Under the pieces are notes generated by a model, which saw only the letters and a program-made list of their open reading frames with translations, was not told the origin of the DNA and made no database searches. Made by a program: the position numbers and the translations under genes. Source: Methylobacterium gossipiicola (GTDB lineage: Bacteria; Pseudomonadota; Alphaproteobacteria; Rhizobiales; Beijerinckiaceae). From it: a stretch of DNA of 47,083 bases. Below are positions 1 through 7,130 of this stretch, piece by piece. The stretch is taken from contig NZ_FOPM01000028.1 of the NCBI RefSeq assembly GCF_900113485.1, positions 1-47,083 of the forward strand, written 5' to 3'. Position 1 is the first letter of the stretch. Each line of letters starts with the position of its first letter.

Positions 1-285
1 CACGGTCGTGCCGTCGAGGAACACCATCCCGAGTTGGACGCCGCGCTCCTGCACCAGGCTGAGCAGCCGCTCCCAGACACCGGCCCGGGACCAGCGGATG
101 AAGATCTGGGCGGCCCGCCACCACGGACCCAGTTCCTCCGGGATCGCCCGCCATTTGGCGCCGTTCCGATGCCGCCACAGGATCGCCGAGAGCGTGCGTT
201 GCAGGTCCTGCGGCGGCGTCTTGGCCTTGGGCCGGCACGCCTCGACCAGAGGCTCCAGTTCAGACCATTGCGCGTCGCTCAGCAT
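1..285 (-). CDS. IS5-family transposase, N-terminal part (cut by window edge)
   Basis: The complementary strand reads from an ATG at 285 to the window edge for 95 codons without a stop. It begins MLSDAQWSELEPLV and continues with LWRHRNGAKWRAIPEELG and VWERLL. This is the typical N-terminal helical domain (DUF4096-like) of IS5-family, IS427-group transposases, which insert the element by DDE chemistry. In this group the transposase is often split into two overlapping frames, so this may be the first frame only. The catalytic DDE region lies outside the window. The element's terminal inverted repeat is visible upstream of the start at 331-355. Family assignment rests on residue patterns only. 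Confidence 0.85.
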   Translation of the reverse strand, partial: MLSDAQWSELEPLVEACRPKAKTPPQDLQRTLSAILWRHRNGAKWRAIPEELGPWWRAAQIFIRWSRAGVWERLLSLVQERGVQLGMVFLDGTTV

Positions 286-330
286 CGTCCCTCCCGCAAT
301 CAGAGAGACGAAAACGCAAAACGCGCCACT

Positions 331-355
331 CCGTTCAAGCGACGACAGGCCCTAG
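331..355 (-). repeat. Terminal inverted repeat of the left IS5-family element with CTAG target
   Basis: Read on the minus strand this is CTAGGGCCTGTCGTCGCTTG followed by AACGG. The start of the right-hand element at 46981 reads CTAGGGCGTGTCATCGCTTG followed by AGCC, so the two are ends of the same IS type. CTAG is a known target preference of IS427-group elements. The CTAG at 352-355 overlaps the stop codon of the neighbouring histidine kinase. Confidence 0.7.
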
Positions 356-1479
356 ACGACGGCCGGAAACACCAAGCGCACCACGGTGCCCTCGCCGGAT
401 TTGCTGTCGAGCACCACGGTGCCGTTCTGGCGTTTGACGAGGCCGTGGACGATGGCGAGGCCGGTGCCGCGTCCGGCCTCGCGACTGGTCACGAACGGGG
501 CGAGCGCCCGCGCCGCCATCTCGGGCGACATGCCGTGGCCCGTATCCGTCACCGTGATGCCGACGGCGCCGTCGGCCGGCCGTTGCAGGCCGCGGTCGCC
601 GGGGGGCACCGCGAAGGTCGCGATGGTGATGCGGCCTTCCCCCGGCATCGCCTCGCACGCATTGGCGAGGATGAGGGTGAGGGCGAGCTCCACCTGACGG
701 GGGTTGCTCAGGCCGCAGGCGAGGCCGGGCGTGGTCCGAACGTCGAGGGTGATCCGCGCCGGTAGGGTCGTCTTCGCCCGTGCGCCGAAGGCGGTGATCA
801 GGGCGTTGAGGTCCACCGGCCGCACGTCCGGGGCGATCCGGCGGGAGAAGGCGAGGAGCTGTCGGGTGAGGATCGTCGCCCGCTCGGCCGCATCCGTCGA
901 GCGCAGGATGGCCCGCTGGATGAATGGTTCGTCGCGGTCGCCGAGGCGCCGCTTGAGACCGTCGATGTAGCCGATGAGGATCTGGAGAAAATTGTTGAAT
1001 TCGTGCGCGACGCTGTTCGTCAGGAGCCCCAGGGCCTCACGTTGCCGCGACAGGTCGAGGGCGCTCTCGGCATCGCGGCGCCGGGACACGTCCACGACCT
1101 GCACGATGCATCGGGGCGTGCCGGGCGAGGCGACCGCGTCGAGGGGGGCCACGAGGATCTGGGCCCAGAACGCGGCGCCCGATCGCGTCCGGACCAGGAG
1201 TTCGCTTCCCTCCGGCGGCGCGTCGGCAAGGGCCGTATCGAGGAGGGCGCGGGCTATCCGGTCTTCGGCGCAGCCCAGGGCCAGGGCGGGGCTCCGGCCG
1301 AGCACCGACTCGGCCCCGTGGCCGATCAGGGCCAGGAAGGCCGGATTGGCGAAGACGATGCGCCCTCCCCCGGGGGCGGCCTCGACGAGGAAGGCGGGAA
1401 CGCGGGACGCCGCCAGGACGGCGTGTTCCTCCACATCCGGCCGGGGCTCCGGCGACCCATCGTCCGGCGGCAAGGCCAT
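352..1479 (-). CDS. PAS-domain sensor histidine kinase
   Basis: An orphan signalling kinase of 375 aa, probably soluble because no membrane segment is visible. A PAS fold (about residues 28-133) is followed by a dimerisation/phosphoacceptor helix with His160 in NSVAHEFNNFLQ, then a HATPase domain with N-box LILANACEAMP (Asn273), G1 DTGHGM (312-317) and G2 GRGTGLA (336-342). I chose the ATG at 1479 because GGAG lies 5 bases upstream. A GTG at 1560 would add 27 residues, only 14 bases after the repressor stop. No response regulator is adjacent. The gene follows the S24 repressor on the same strand, so co-transcription is likely. Its TAG stop lies within the CTAG target of the IS element, so the native C-terminus may have been altered. 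Confidence 0.85.
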   Translation of the reverse strand: MALPPDDGSPEPRPDVEEHAVLAASRVPAFLVEAAPGGGRIVFANPAFLALIGHGAESVLGRSPALALGCAEDRIARALLDTALADAPPEGSELLVRTRSGAAFWAQILVAPLDAVASPGTPRCIVQVVDVSRRRDAESALDLSRQREALGLLTNSVAHEFNNFLQILIGYIDGLKRRLGDRDEPFIQRAILRSTDAAERATILTRQLLAFSRRIAPDVRPVDLNALITAFGARAKTTLPARITLDVRTTPGLACGLSNPRQVELALTLILANACEAMPGEGRITIATFAVPPGDRGLQRPADGAVGITVTDTGHGMSPEMAARALAPFVTSREAGRGTGLAIVHGLVKRQNGTVVLDSKSGEGTVVRLVFPAVV

Positions 1480-1573
1480 GGCATCTCCACGGTTCGGGAA
1501 ATCGAGTCTCGGGGGAGGCATAGACCGAACCGGGGGGAGGACCAAAGCGTCCCCGTGCACGCCACCCGCAACG

Positions 1574-2206
1574 CTACTGCCGCACCCACATCACCCGGCC
1601 GATCCAGGCGATGTCGCCGACATTGACGATCCGATCCGGATGCTCGGGATTCAGGGAGGCGAGTTCGATGGTGCGGGCGGTGCGGCGCTTGAGTTCCTTT
1701 GCCAGGACCTCGCCCGCATCGAGGCGCACCACCACGCGGTCGCCCTTGCGGACGCTGGCGGAGGGCGAGACGATGAGGACATCGCCGTCGCGGTAGAGCG
1801 GCGCCATGGAATCACCCTGCACTTCCAGGGCGAAGGACCGGTCGTCGGCGAGATCGGGAAACTCGATCTCCTCCCAGCCCGGACCGCCCGTGGGCATGCC
1901 CTCGTCGGTGAACAGTCGCCCCGAGCCGGCCTGCGTCATGCCCACGAGGGGAATCATCGAGCGGACGGGGCCGGTGCGAACCTCGATGAGCCGCAGGAAA
2001 TCGTCAAGATTTGCGCCCGTGGCGGCCAGGACCTTGGCGATGGACTCCGTCGAAGGCCAGCGTTTGCGCCCATCCGGACCGATGCGCTTCGAGCGGTTGA
2101 AGCTCGTGGCATCCAGGCCGGCGCGGCGCGCGAGTCCGGATGCCGAGAAGCCGTGGCGCTCCGCCAGCCGGTCGATGGCAGTCCAGATCTGCTCGTGCGA
2201 CAACAT
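1574..2206 (-). CDS. S24-family (LexA/CI-like) self-cleaving transcriptional repressor
   Basis: A 210-aa DNA-binding repressor. The N-terminal helix-turn-helix (about residues 8-72) is followed by an S24 peptidase fold: an Ala-Gly cleavage dipeptide in TQAGSGR (93-94), nucleophile Ser133 in QGDSMAP and general-base Lys170 in VLAKELKRR. Members of this family are inactivated by autoproteolysis, usually after DNA damage or another stress. It is not LexA itself, because the N-terminus is XRE-like rather than the LexA winged helix. A sigma70-like promoter (2256-2284) and a palindrome next to the -10 box (2244-2255) suggest autoregulation. It probably forms a transcript with the downstream histidine kinase. 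Confidence 0.85.
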   Translation of the reverse strand: MLSHEQIWTAIDRLAERHGFSASGLARRAGLDATSFNRSKRIGPDGRKRWPSTESIAKVLAATGANLDDFLRLIEVRTGPVRSMIPLVGMTQAGSGRLFTDEGMPTGGPGWEEIEFPDLADDRSFALEVQGDSMAPLYRDGDVLIVSPSASVRKGDRVVVRLDAGEVLAKELKRRTARTIELASLNPEHPDRIVNVGDIAWIGRVMWVRQ

Positions 2207-2243
2207 CGAGAGGCTCGCGGCGGGAAGTTCGTGAGACGCTCAG

Positions 2244-2255
2244 CCTACGAGTAGG
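2244..2255. promoter_or_regulatory. Putative repressor operator, CCTACGAGTAGG
   Basis: This is a perfect 5-bp inverted repeat with a 2-base centre, touching the -10 box and covering the expected transcription start. A further CTAC half-site lies in the -10 region. The position is ideal for autorepression by the S24 repressor. That link is an inference. Confidence 0.4.
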
Positions 2256-2284
2256 AAAGTAGAACTAAAACATCGGGAAAGCAA
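2256..2284 (-). promoter_or_regulatory. Putative sigma70 promoter of the S24 repressor
   Basis: On the minus strand TTGCTT (2284-2279), a 17-base spacer and TACTTT (2261-2256) match -35 and -10 boxes. Transcription would start near 2249 and run into the repressor gene at 2206. Confidence 0.5.
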
Positions 2285-2354
2285 CGGTACGATACCGGGC
2301 GCGGGCCGTTCTGTTTCGCCGCGATCGCCTGTCCGGCCGTGCGCGGCTGAGGTT

Positions 2355-2396
2355 GCGGCCACCGGGCCGGCGCTCTATCGCCGGGCCGGTGGCCGC
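2355..2396. other. Strong hairpin: 18-bp arms, one mismatch, 6-base loop
   Basis: GCGGCCACCGGGCCGGCG (2355-2372), loop CTCTAT, and CGCCGGGCCGGTGGCCGC (2379-2396) pair at 17 of 18 positions. It lies in the intergenic region between the divergent repressor and DUF952-pyrD genes, 64 bases before the DUF952 start. No U-tract follows on either strand, so a classic terminator is unlikely. It could be a leader structure or a protein-binding palindrome. Confidence 0.6.
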
Positions 2397-2460
2397 GCGA
2401 TCAGGCGACGCGCGCCCTTCAACGCCCCGAACGCCATACCCGCGCCGTCAAGGAAACCGG

Positions 2461-2814
2461 ATGCCCCTCGTCTACAAGATCTGCCCACGGGATCTCTGGG
2501 CGGCGGCCGAAGCGACGGGCCGCTTCACCGGGGCGCCCGTGGATGTGGCCGACGGTTTCATTCATTTCTCCACCGCCCCTCAGGCCGCCGAAACGGCGGC
2601 GCGGCATTTCGCGGGGGTGCACGACCTCGTCCTCGTCGCCGTCGAGACCGAGGTCCTGGGCGACGCCCTGCGTTTCGAGCCGTCGCGGGGCGGCGACCTG
2701 TTCCCGCATCTCTACGGTGACCTGCCCGTCTCCGCCGTCCGCGCCGTACACGATCTGCCGGTGGGGCCGGACGGGCGCCACGCATTTCCGCGCGGTTTCG
2801 GAGACGTGGCATGA
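2461..2814 (+). CDS. DUF952 domain protein
   Basis: A 117-aa protein of unknown function with DUF952 features: opening VYKICPRDLW, central DGFIHFSTAPQ and a later DLFPHLYGDLP. The family has an ADP-ribosyltransferase-like fold in structural databases, but no reaction is established. The ATG at 2461 follows AAGGAA at a good distance. The stop overlaps the pyrD start (ATGA), implying translational coupling. This DUF952-pyrD arrangement is common in alphaproteobacteria as far as I recall. Confidence 0.85.
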   Translation: MPLVYKICPRDLWAAAEATGRFTGAPVDVADGFIHFSTAPQAAETAARHFAGVHDLVLVAVETEVLGDALRFEPSRGGDLFPHLYGDLPVSAVRAVHDLPVGPDGRHAFPRGFGDVA

Positions 2815-3905
2815 TCGGCGCGCTGTTTCCCCTTCCCAATCTGTTTCCCCTGGCGAAACCCCTGCTGCACCGCCTCGACGCGGAGGCCGCGCACAATCTC
2901 ACCATCCGGGGCCTGTCCCTGCTGCCGCCGCGCCGGCCCGCCGCCGACGATGCCCGGCTCGCCGTCGAGGTGCTGGGCCGGCGCTTCCCCAATCCCGTCG
3001 GTCTGGCCGCGGGCTACGACAAGGGCGCGCAGGTGCCGGATGCGCTGCTGGGCCTCGGGTTCGGCTTCGTCGAGGTCGGCGGCGTGGTGCCCCTGGCCCA
3101 GCCGGGCAACCCGGCGCCCCGCGTGTTTCGTCTGCCCGCCGATGGCGCCGTCATCAACCGGTTCGGCCTCAACAGCGAAGGGCTCGAGGTGGTGTGCCGC
3201 CGCCTCGCCGCCCGCCAGGGACGGCCCGGCCGGATCGGCGTCAATATCGGCGCCAACAAGGACGCGAAGGATCGGCTGGCCGATTACGTCGCCTGCACCC
3301 GCGCCCTGGCGCCCCTGGTCGATTTCGTCACCGTGAACGTGTCCTCGCCCAACACGCCGGGTCTGCGCGACCTCCAGGGCGAGGCGTTCCTCGACGATCT
3401 CCTGGCGCGGGTGGTGGAGGCGCGTGACGTGGTCCATCCCGGCACGGCGATCCTCCTCAAGATCGCCCCCGACATCACCCTCGACACCCTCGATTCCATC
3501 ACGGCCACGGCACTCAAGCGCGGTGTCCAGGCAATGGTGGTGTCCAACACCACCATCGCGCGGCCCGCGACCCTGACGGAGGCGGCGGCCCACGAGACCG
3601 GCGGCCTCTCGGGCCGTCCACTGTTCCGGCCCGCGACCCGCCTCCTGGCGCAAGCCTACCTGCGGGTCGGATCGCGGCTGCCCCTCATCGGCGTCGGCGG
3701 CATCGATTCGGCGGAAGCCGCCTGGACCAAGATCCTGGCCGGGGCGAGCCTGCTGCAACTCTACTCGGCCCTCGTCTATCAGGGGCCTGCGCTGATCGAG
3801 GCCATCAAGACGGGCCTCGTCGCCCGGATGGCGGCCGAGGAGGCGGTGAGCCTCGCGGGGGTCGTCGGTCGCGAGGCGAAGTCCCTCGCCACGATGGCGG
3901 ATTGA
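2811..3905 (+). CDS. pyrD: Dihydroorotate dehydrogenase (quinone), class 2
   Basis: PyrD oxidises dihydroorotate to orotate with FMN and passes electrons to membrane quinone, the fourth step of UMP synthesis. The 364-aa length fits class 2. Visible motifs are GLAAGYDKGA, NRFGLNSEG, NIGANK, the catalytic loop VNVSSPNTPGLRDLQ (Ser178/179), LLKIAPD, VSNTT, GGLSGRPLF and the FMN-phosphate region GVGGIDS...GASLLQLYSALVYQGP. The N-terminal residues LFPLAKPLLHRLDAEAAHNL match the membrane-associating helix of class 2 enzymes. Its start overlaps the DUF952 stop by four bases. Confidence 0.97.
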   Translation: MIGALFPLPNLFPLAKPLLHRLDAEAAHNLTIRGLSLLPPRRPAADDARLAVEVLGRRFPNPVGLAAGYDKGAQVPDALLGLGFGFVEVGGVVPLAQPGNPAPRVFRLPADGAVINRFGLNSEGLEVVCRRLAARQGRPGRIGVNIGANKDAKDRLADYVACTRALAPLVDFVTVNVSSPNTPGLRDLQGEAFLDDLLARVVEARDVVHPGTAILLKIAPDITLDTLDSITATALKRGVQAMVVSNTTIARPATLTEAAAHETGGLSGRPLFRPATRLLAQAYLRVGSRLPLIGVGGIDSAEAAWTKILAGASLLQLYSALVYQGPALIEAIKTGLVARMAAEEAVSLAGVVGREAKSLATMAD

Positions 3906-3917
3906 ACCGGCTTCGGA

Positions 3918-3941
3918 CCTCCGCCCCTTGGGGGGTGGAGG
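3918..3941. terminator. Putative hairpin between convergent pyrD and membrane-protein genes
   Basis: CCTCCGCCCC and GGGGGGTGGAGG can pair around a short loop, 13 bases after the pyrD stop and before the stop of the opposing gene at 3961. There is no U-tract. Confidence 0.35.
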
Positions 3942-3960
3942 ACGACAGCGCCGATGGAGC

Positions 3961-4254
3961 TCAGAGGCGAAGCCGCCCCCGCTGACCGGTTCCGACGAGG
4001 ACGATACAGGCGACGAGCAGGCCGATCAGACCCCACTTGATCGGCAGGAGATCGGCGCCTTCGCTGGCGACGGGCACGATGGCGAACCGGCCCGGCCCGA
4101 TCTCGACGCCGAGTTTTCCGGCGCCCTGCGCATCGGCGATCTGCTCGGGCGAGATCGCCCATTCGGCCCCCCGTTGCCGGTCGTGGGCCATCATGCCGAA
4201 GGCGACGGCGAGCCCGACGATGACGGCCGCGCTCACCCGTATGGGAGTCCGCAT
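3961..4254 (-). CDS. Small membrane protein, function unknown
   Basis: A 97-aa protein with two hydrophobic segments, about residues 7-22 (SAAVIVGLAVAFGMMA) and 75-91 (GLIGLLVACIVLVGTG), separated by a mostly polar stretch likely to be periplasmic. The tail RGRLRL is basic. The ATG at 4254 has AAGG just upstream. An in-frame ATG at 4305 would add 17 residues. I recognise no family. It is convergent with pyrD and divergent from the oxidoreductase gene. Confidence 0.6.
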   Translation of the reverse strand: MRTPIRVSAAVIVGLAVAFGMMAHDRQRGAEWAISPEQIADAQGAGKLGVEIGPGRFAIVPVASEGADLLPIKWGLIGLLVACIVLVGTGQRGRLRL

Positions 4255-4488
4255 CCTTGTGTTCCCCGGCTGTTCGGGGCGACACGGCCCCCTCCATAGA
4301 CGCATACCCCACCTGCTTGCGGCAGCGCAGTCTTTAACCGGCGCGAAACTCCCCAGGGGCGAAGCTACGCGCCTCACAAGCGCATGACTGGCCTGCGTTT
4401 TCACGCGATTGAGCGCACGCTGTGCGGTGCGATACCTGCGGGGGAACGAGGGCCGCCACGGCCTCACGCATTTCAACCAGGATCGTCC

Positions 4489-6786
4489 ATGGATCAGCCG
4501 GTCGCCACCCCGAAGCGTTCGTCCGCCGCCGGCGGTTGGGGTGCGCTGAAAAGCTGTGGCAAGCACCTGTTGAGCAGCCGCGCGCCGCTCTCCGGCGCAC
4601 GGGCCATGCTGAAGGCCAATCAACCCGACGGCTTCGATTGTCCGGGCTGCGCCTGGGGCGATCCCGCCCATGGGTCATCGTTCGAATTCTGTGAGAACGG
4701 CGTGAAGGCCGTCTCCTGGGAAGCCACCGACAAGCGCACGCCGCCGAAATTCTTCGCCAAGCACACGGTGAGCGAGCTGCGCGGCTGGACCGATTACGCC
4801 CTCGAGGGCGAGGGTCGTCTCACCCACCCCATGCGGTACGATGCGGGATCCGACCGCTACGTGCCGACGACCTGGGCGGACGCCTTCGCGGCCATCGGCG
4901 CCGCCTTGCGCGCCCTCGCCTCCCCCGATCAGGCCGAGTTCTACACCTCCGGTCGCGCCTCCAACGAGGCCGCCTATCTCTATCAGTTGTTCGCGCGCCA
5001 CTACGGCACCAACAACTTCCCCGATTGCTCGAACATGTGCCACGAAGCCAGCGGCGTCGCCCTCCAGGCGGCCATCGGCATCGGCAAGGGCACGGTGCTG
5101 CTCGAGGATTTCGAGAAGGCCGACGCCATCTTCGTGGTGGGGCAGAACCCCGGCACCAACCATCCGCGCATGCTCGGCGACCTGCGCAGGGCCGCGACCC
5201 GCGGCGCCCGCGTGGTGGTGTTCAACCCCGTGCGCGAGCGCGGCCTCGAACGCTTCGCCGATCCGCAGAACACCGTCGAGATGTTGCGCGGGGCGAGTGC
5301 CCCTGTGGCGAGCCACTACTATCAGCCGCGTCTCGGCGGCGACATGGCGGCCTTCCGCGGCATCGCCAAGGCGGTGTTCGCCGCCGACGACGCGGCGCTC
5401 GCCGCCGGCAAGCCCTCGGTGCTCGATCGGTCGTTCCTCGCCCATCACACCGAGGGCCTCGCGGCCTACCGGGCCGTGGTGGACGCCACCACCTGGGAGG
5501 CCATCGAGGACCAGTCGGGCCTCAGCCGCGCCGATATCGAGGTGGCGGCGGAGGTCTATCTCGGGGCCGACAAGGTGATCTGCACCTGGGCCATGGGTGT
5601 GACCCAGCACCGCCATTCCGTCGCGACCATTCGCGAACTCGCCAACGTGCTGTTCCTGCGCGGCCATGTCGGGCGTCCCGGCACGGGTTTGTGCCCCGTG
5701 CGCGGCCATTCCAACGTGCAGGGCGACCGGACGGTCGGCATCAATGAGAAGCCGCCCGCCGCCCTCCTCGATGCCCTGGAGGCCGAATTCGGCTTCCCGG
5801 CGCCGCGCCAGCACGGCCACAACGTCATCGCGGCCATCGGGGCGATGCTCGACGGCTCGTCGAAGGCGTTCATCGGGCTCGGCGGCAACTTCGCCCGCGC
5901 CACGCCGGATACGGCCCTCGTCGCCAAGGCCCTGTCCTCCTGCGAACTCACCGTCCACATCGCGACGAAGCTCAACCACTCGCACCTCGTGCCGGGTCGC
6001 GTCGCCTACCTGCTGCCCTGCCTCGGGCGGACGGAGATCGACCGCAACCCTCAGGGCAAGATCCAGATTGTCACGGTCGAGGATTCCATGAGCATGGTCC
6101 ACGGCTCGGGCGGCATCAACAAGCCGGCTTCGAAGGAGCTGCTGTCCGAGATCGCCATCATCGCCGGCATGGCGCAGGCGACCGTCGGTTCGGAGAAGGT
6201 CGATTGGGCCGGGCTCGCCGAGGATTACGACCGCATCCGCGACCTCATCGAGCGGACGATCCCGGGCTTCACGGGCTACAATGTGCGGGTGCGCCGGCCG
6301 CGCGGCTTCATGCTTCGGAATCTGGCCGCGGAGCGCAACTTCGAGACCGCGACGGGGCGCGCCAACTTCTCGGCCGACCGGCTGCCCGAGGCCACCGAGC
6401 ACCAGCGCGCCGGCCAGGCCCCCGGCACCTTCGTGCTCCAGACCTTCCGCAGCCACGACCAGTACAACACCACCATCTATGGCCTGGATGACCGCTATCG
6501 CGGCGTCTATGGCGAGCGCCGCGTGGTCTTCGCCCATCCCGACGACCTCGCCGAGATTCGGGCGCTGACCGGCGACCGGGTCGACATCGTCGGCACCCAT
6601 CAGGACGGCGTGACCCGAGTGGCCGAAGGCTTCCGCCTCGTGCCGTTCGACATGCCGCGCGGGTCTCTGGCCGGCTATTACCCCGAGCTCAACGTCCTCG
6701 TGCCGCTCTCGACCTTCGGCGAGGGCAGCGACACCCCGACCTCGAAATCGGTGATGGTGCAACTCCGCGCCCCGGCCGCCGCGTGA
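4489..6786 (+). CDS. FdhF/YdeP-family molybdopterin oxidoreductase, alpha subunit
   Basis: A 765-aa molybdopterin-dependent oxidoreductase related to formate dehydrogenase alpha subunits and E. coli YdeP. The N-terminus has only CPGC (Cys51, Cys54) plus Cys68, not the usual four-Cys 4Fe-4S motif of FdhF, as is typical of the YdeP branch. A Mo-ligand candidate, Cys184 followed by His185 (SNMCHEASG), sits where FdhF has selenocysteine-His. Other family stretches are FVVGQNPGTNHPRML, RGHSNVQGDRT, HIATKLNHSHLV, and the C-terminal cap around SHDQYNTTIYG. There is no signal peptide, so it is probably cytoplasmic. The ATG at 4489 has AGGAT upstream. The true substrate of this branch is not established. 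The next gene starts inside its stop codon. Confidence 0.9.
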   Translation: MDQPVATPKRSSAAGGWGALKSCGKHLLSSRAPLSGARAMLKANQPDGFDCPGCAWGDPAHGSSFEFCENGVKAVSWEATDKRTPPKFFAKHTVSELRGWTDYALEGEGRLTHPMRYDAGSDRYVPTTWADAFAAIGAALRALASPDQAEFYTSGRASNEAAYLYQLFARHYGTNNFPDCSNMCHEASGVALQAAIGIGKGTVLLEDFEKADAIFVVGQNPGTNHPRMLGDLRRAATRGARVVVFNPVRERGLERFADPQNTVEMLRGASAPVASHYYQPRLGGDMAAFRGIAKAVFAADDAALAAGKPSVLDRSFLAHHTEGLAAYRAVVDATTWEAIEDQSGLSRADIEVAAEVYLGADKVICTWAMGVTQHRHSVATIRELANVLFLRGHVGRPGTGLCPVRGHSNVQGDRTVGINEKPPAALLDALEAEFGFPAPRQHGHNVIAAIGAMLDGSSKAFIGLGGNFARATPDTALVAKALSSCELTVHIATKLNHSHLVPGRVAYLLPCLGRTEIDRNPQGKIQIVTVEDSMSMVHGSGGINKPASKELLSEIAIIAGMAQATVGSEKVDWAGLAEDYDRIRDLIERTIPGFTGYNVRVRRPRGFMLRNLAAERNFETATGRANFSADRLPEATEHQRAGQAPGTFVLQTFRSHDQYNTTIYGLDDRYRGVYGERRVVFAHPDDLAEIRALTGDRVDIVGTHQDGVTRVAEGFRLVPFDMPRGSLAGYYPELNVLVPLSTFGEGSDTPTSKSVMVQLRAPAAA

Positions 6787-7088
6787 GCGAACCGCCCGCC
6801 GACGCCGAGACCTTCCTGGCGGTGACGGAGTCCGTCGCCGCCCTGCAGCCGGGGATCTCGACCCTCGAAGCCGGCATCCTCGCGGCCCTGCATCTCGGGC
6901 TTGCCGCCGACAGCCGGAGTTTCGCGCGCGTGTTTGGCGTCGAGCACGCCTTGGTGTTACGGGCGGTGGAGACCCTAGTGGGCGAGGTCGCGCTCCTCAC
7001 CGTCACCGAACGGGCGCCGCGCACCCAGCGCACGCGCTACGCCGTCACCCCGGCGGGCCGAGCCGTCCTCGATCACCTGCACGGATGA
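6783..7088 (+). CDS. Winged-helix-like small protein coupled to the FdhF-like gene
   Basis: A 101-aa protein starting at a GTG that overlaps the oxidoreductase stop (GTGA), so the two are translationally coupled. The C-terminal half (RAVETLVGEVALLTVTERA, then TRYAVTPAGRAVLDHL) resembles the recognition helix and wing of MarR/PadR-type winged helices, ending in the usual xxxLTxxGRxxL helix. It could be a DNA-binding regulator of its own operon or a small partner of the oxidoreductase. I do not recognise a named family. Confidence 0.75.
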   Translation: MSEPPADAETFLAVTESVAALQPGISTLEAGILAALHLGLAADSRSFARVFGVEHALVLRAVETLVGEVALLTVTERAPRTQRTRYAVTPAGRAVLDHLHG

Positions 7089-7091
7089 GCG

Positions 7092-7113
7092 GGCCGGGGC
7101 ACTCGCCCCGGCC
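7092..7113. terminator. Hairpin between convergent genes
   Basis: GGCCGGGGC, loop ACTC and GCCCCGGCC form a perfect 9-bp stem directly after the stop at 7088 and before the opposing stop at 7131. It could terminate both transcripts. There is no long T-run. Confidence 0.55.
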
Positions 7114-7130
7114 ACGTTTCGCGCCGGCGC

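Larger units (their letters stand above)
1..355 (-). mobile_element. IS5-family insertion sequence, partial (5' end of element)
   Basis: The transposase N-terminus (1-285), a 45-base leader and a terminal inverted repeat (331-355) form one end of an IS5-family element that continues beyond the window. It sits against the 3' end of the histidine kinase gene. Confidence 0.75.

Noticed and set aside
1574..2206. Prophage repressor marking a prophage
   Set aside because: No integrase, structural or lysis genes lie nearby; the neighbours are core metabolic genes.
4675..6762. A 695-codon open frame antisense to the FdhF-like gene
   Set aside because: Its composition (Gly/Ala/Arg/His-rich) and lack of motifs mark it as a shadow of the real gene.
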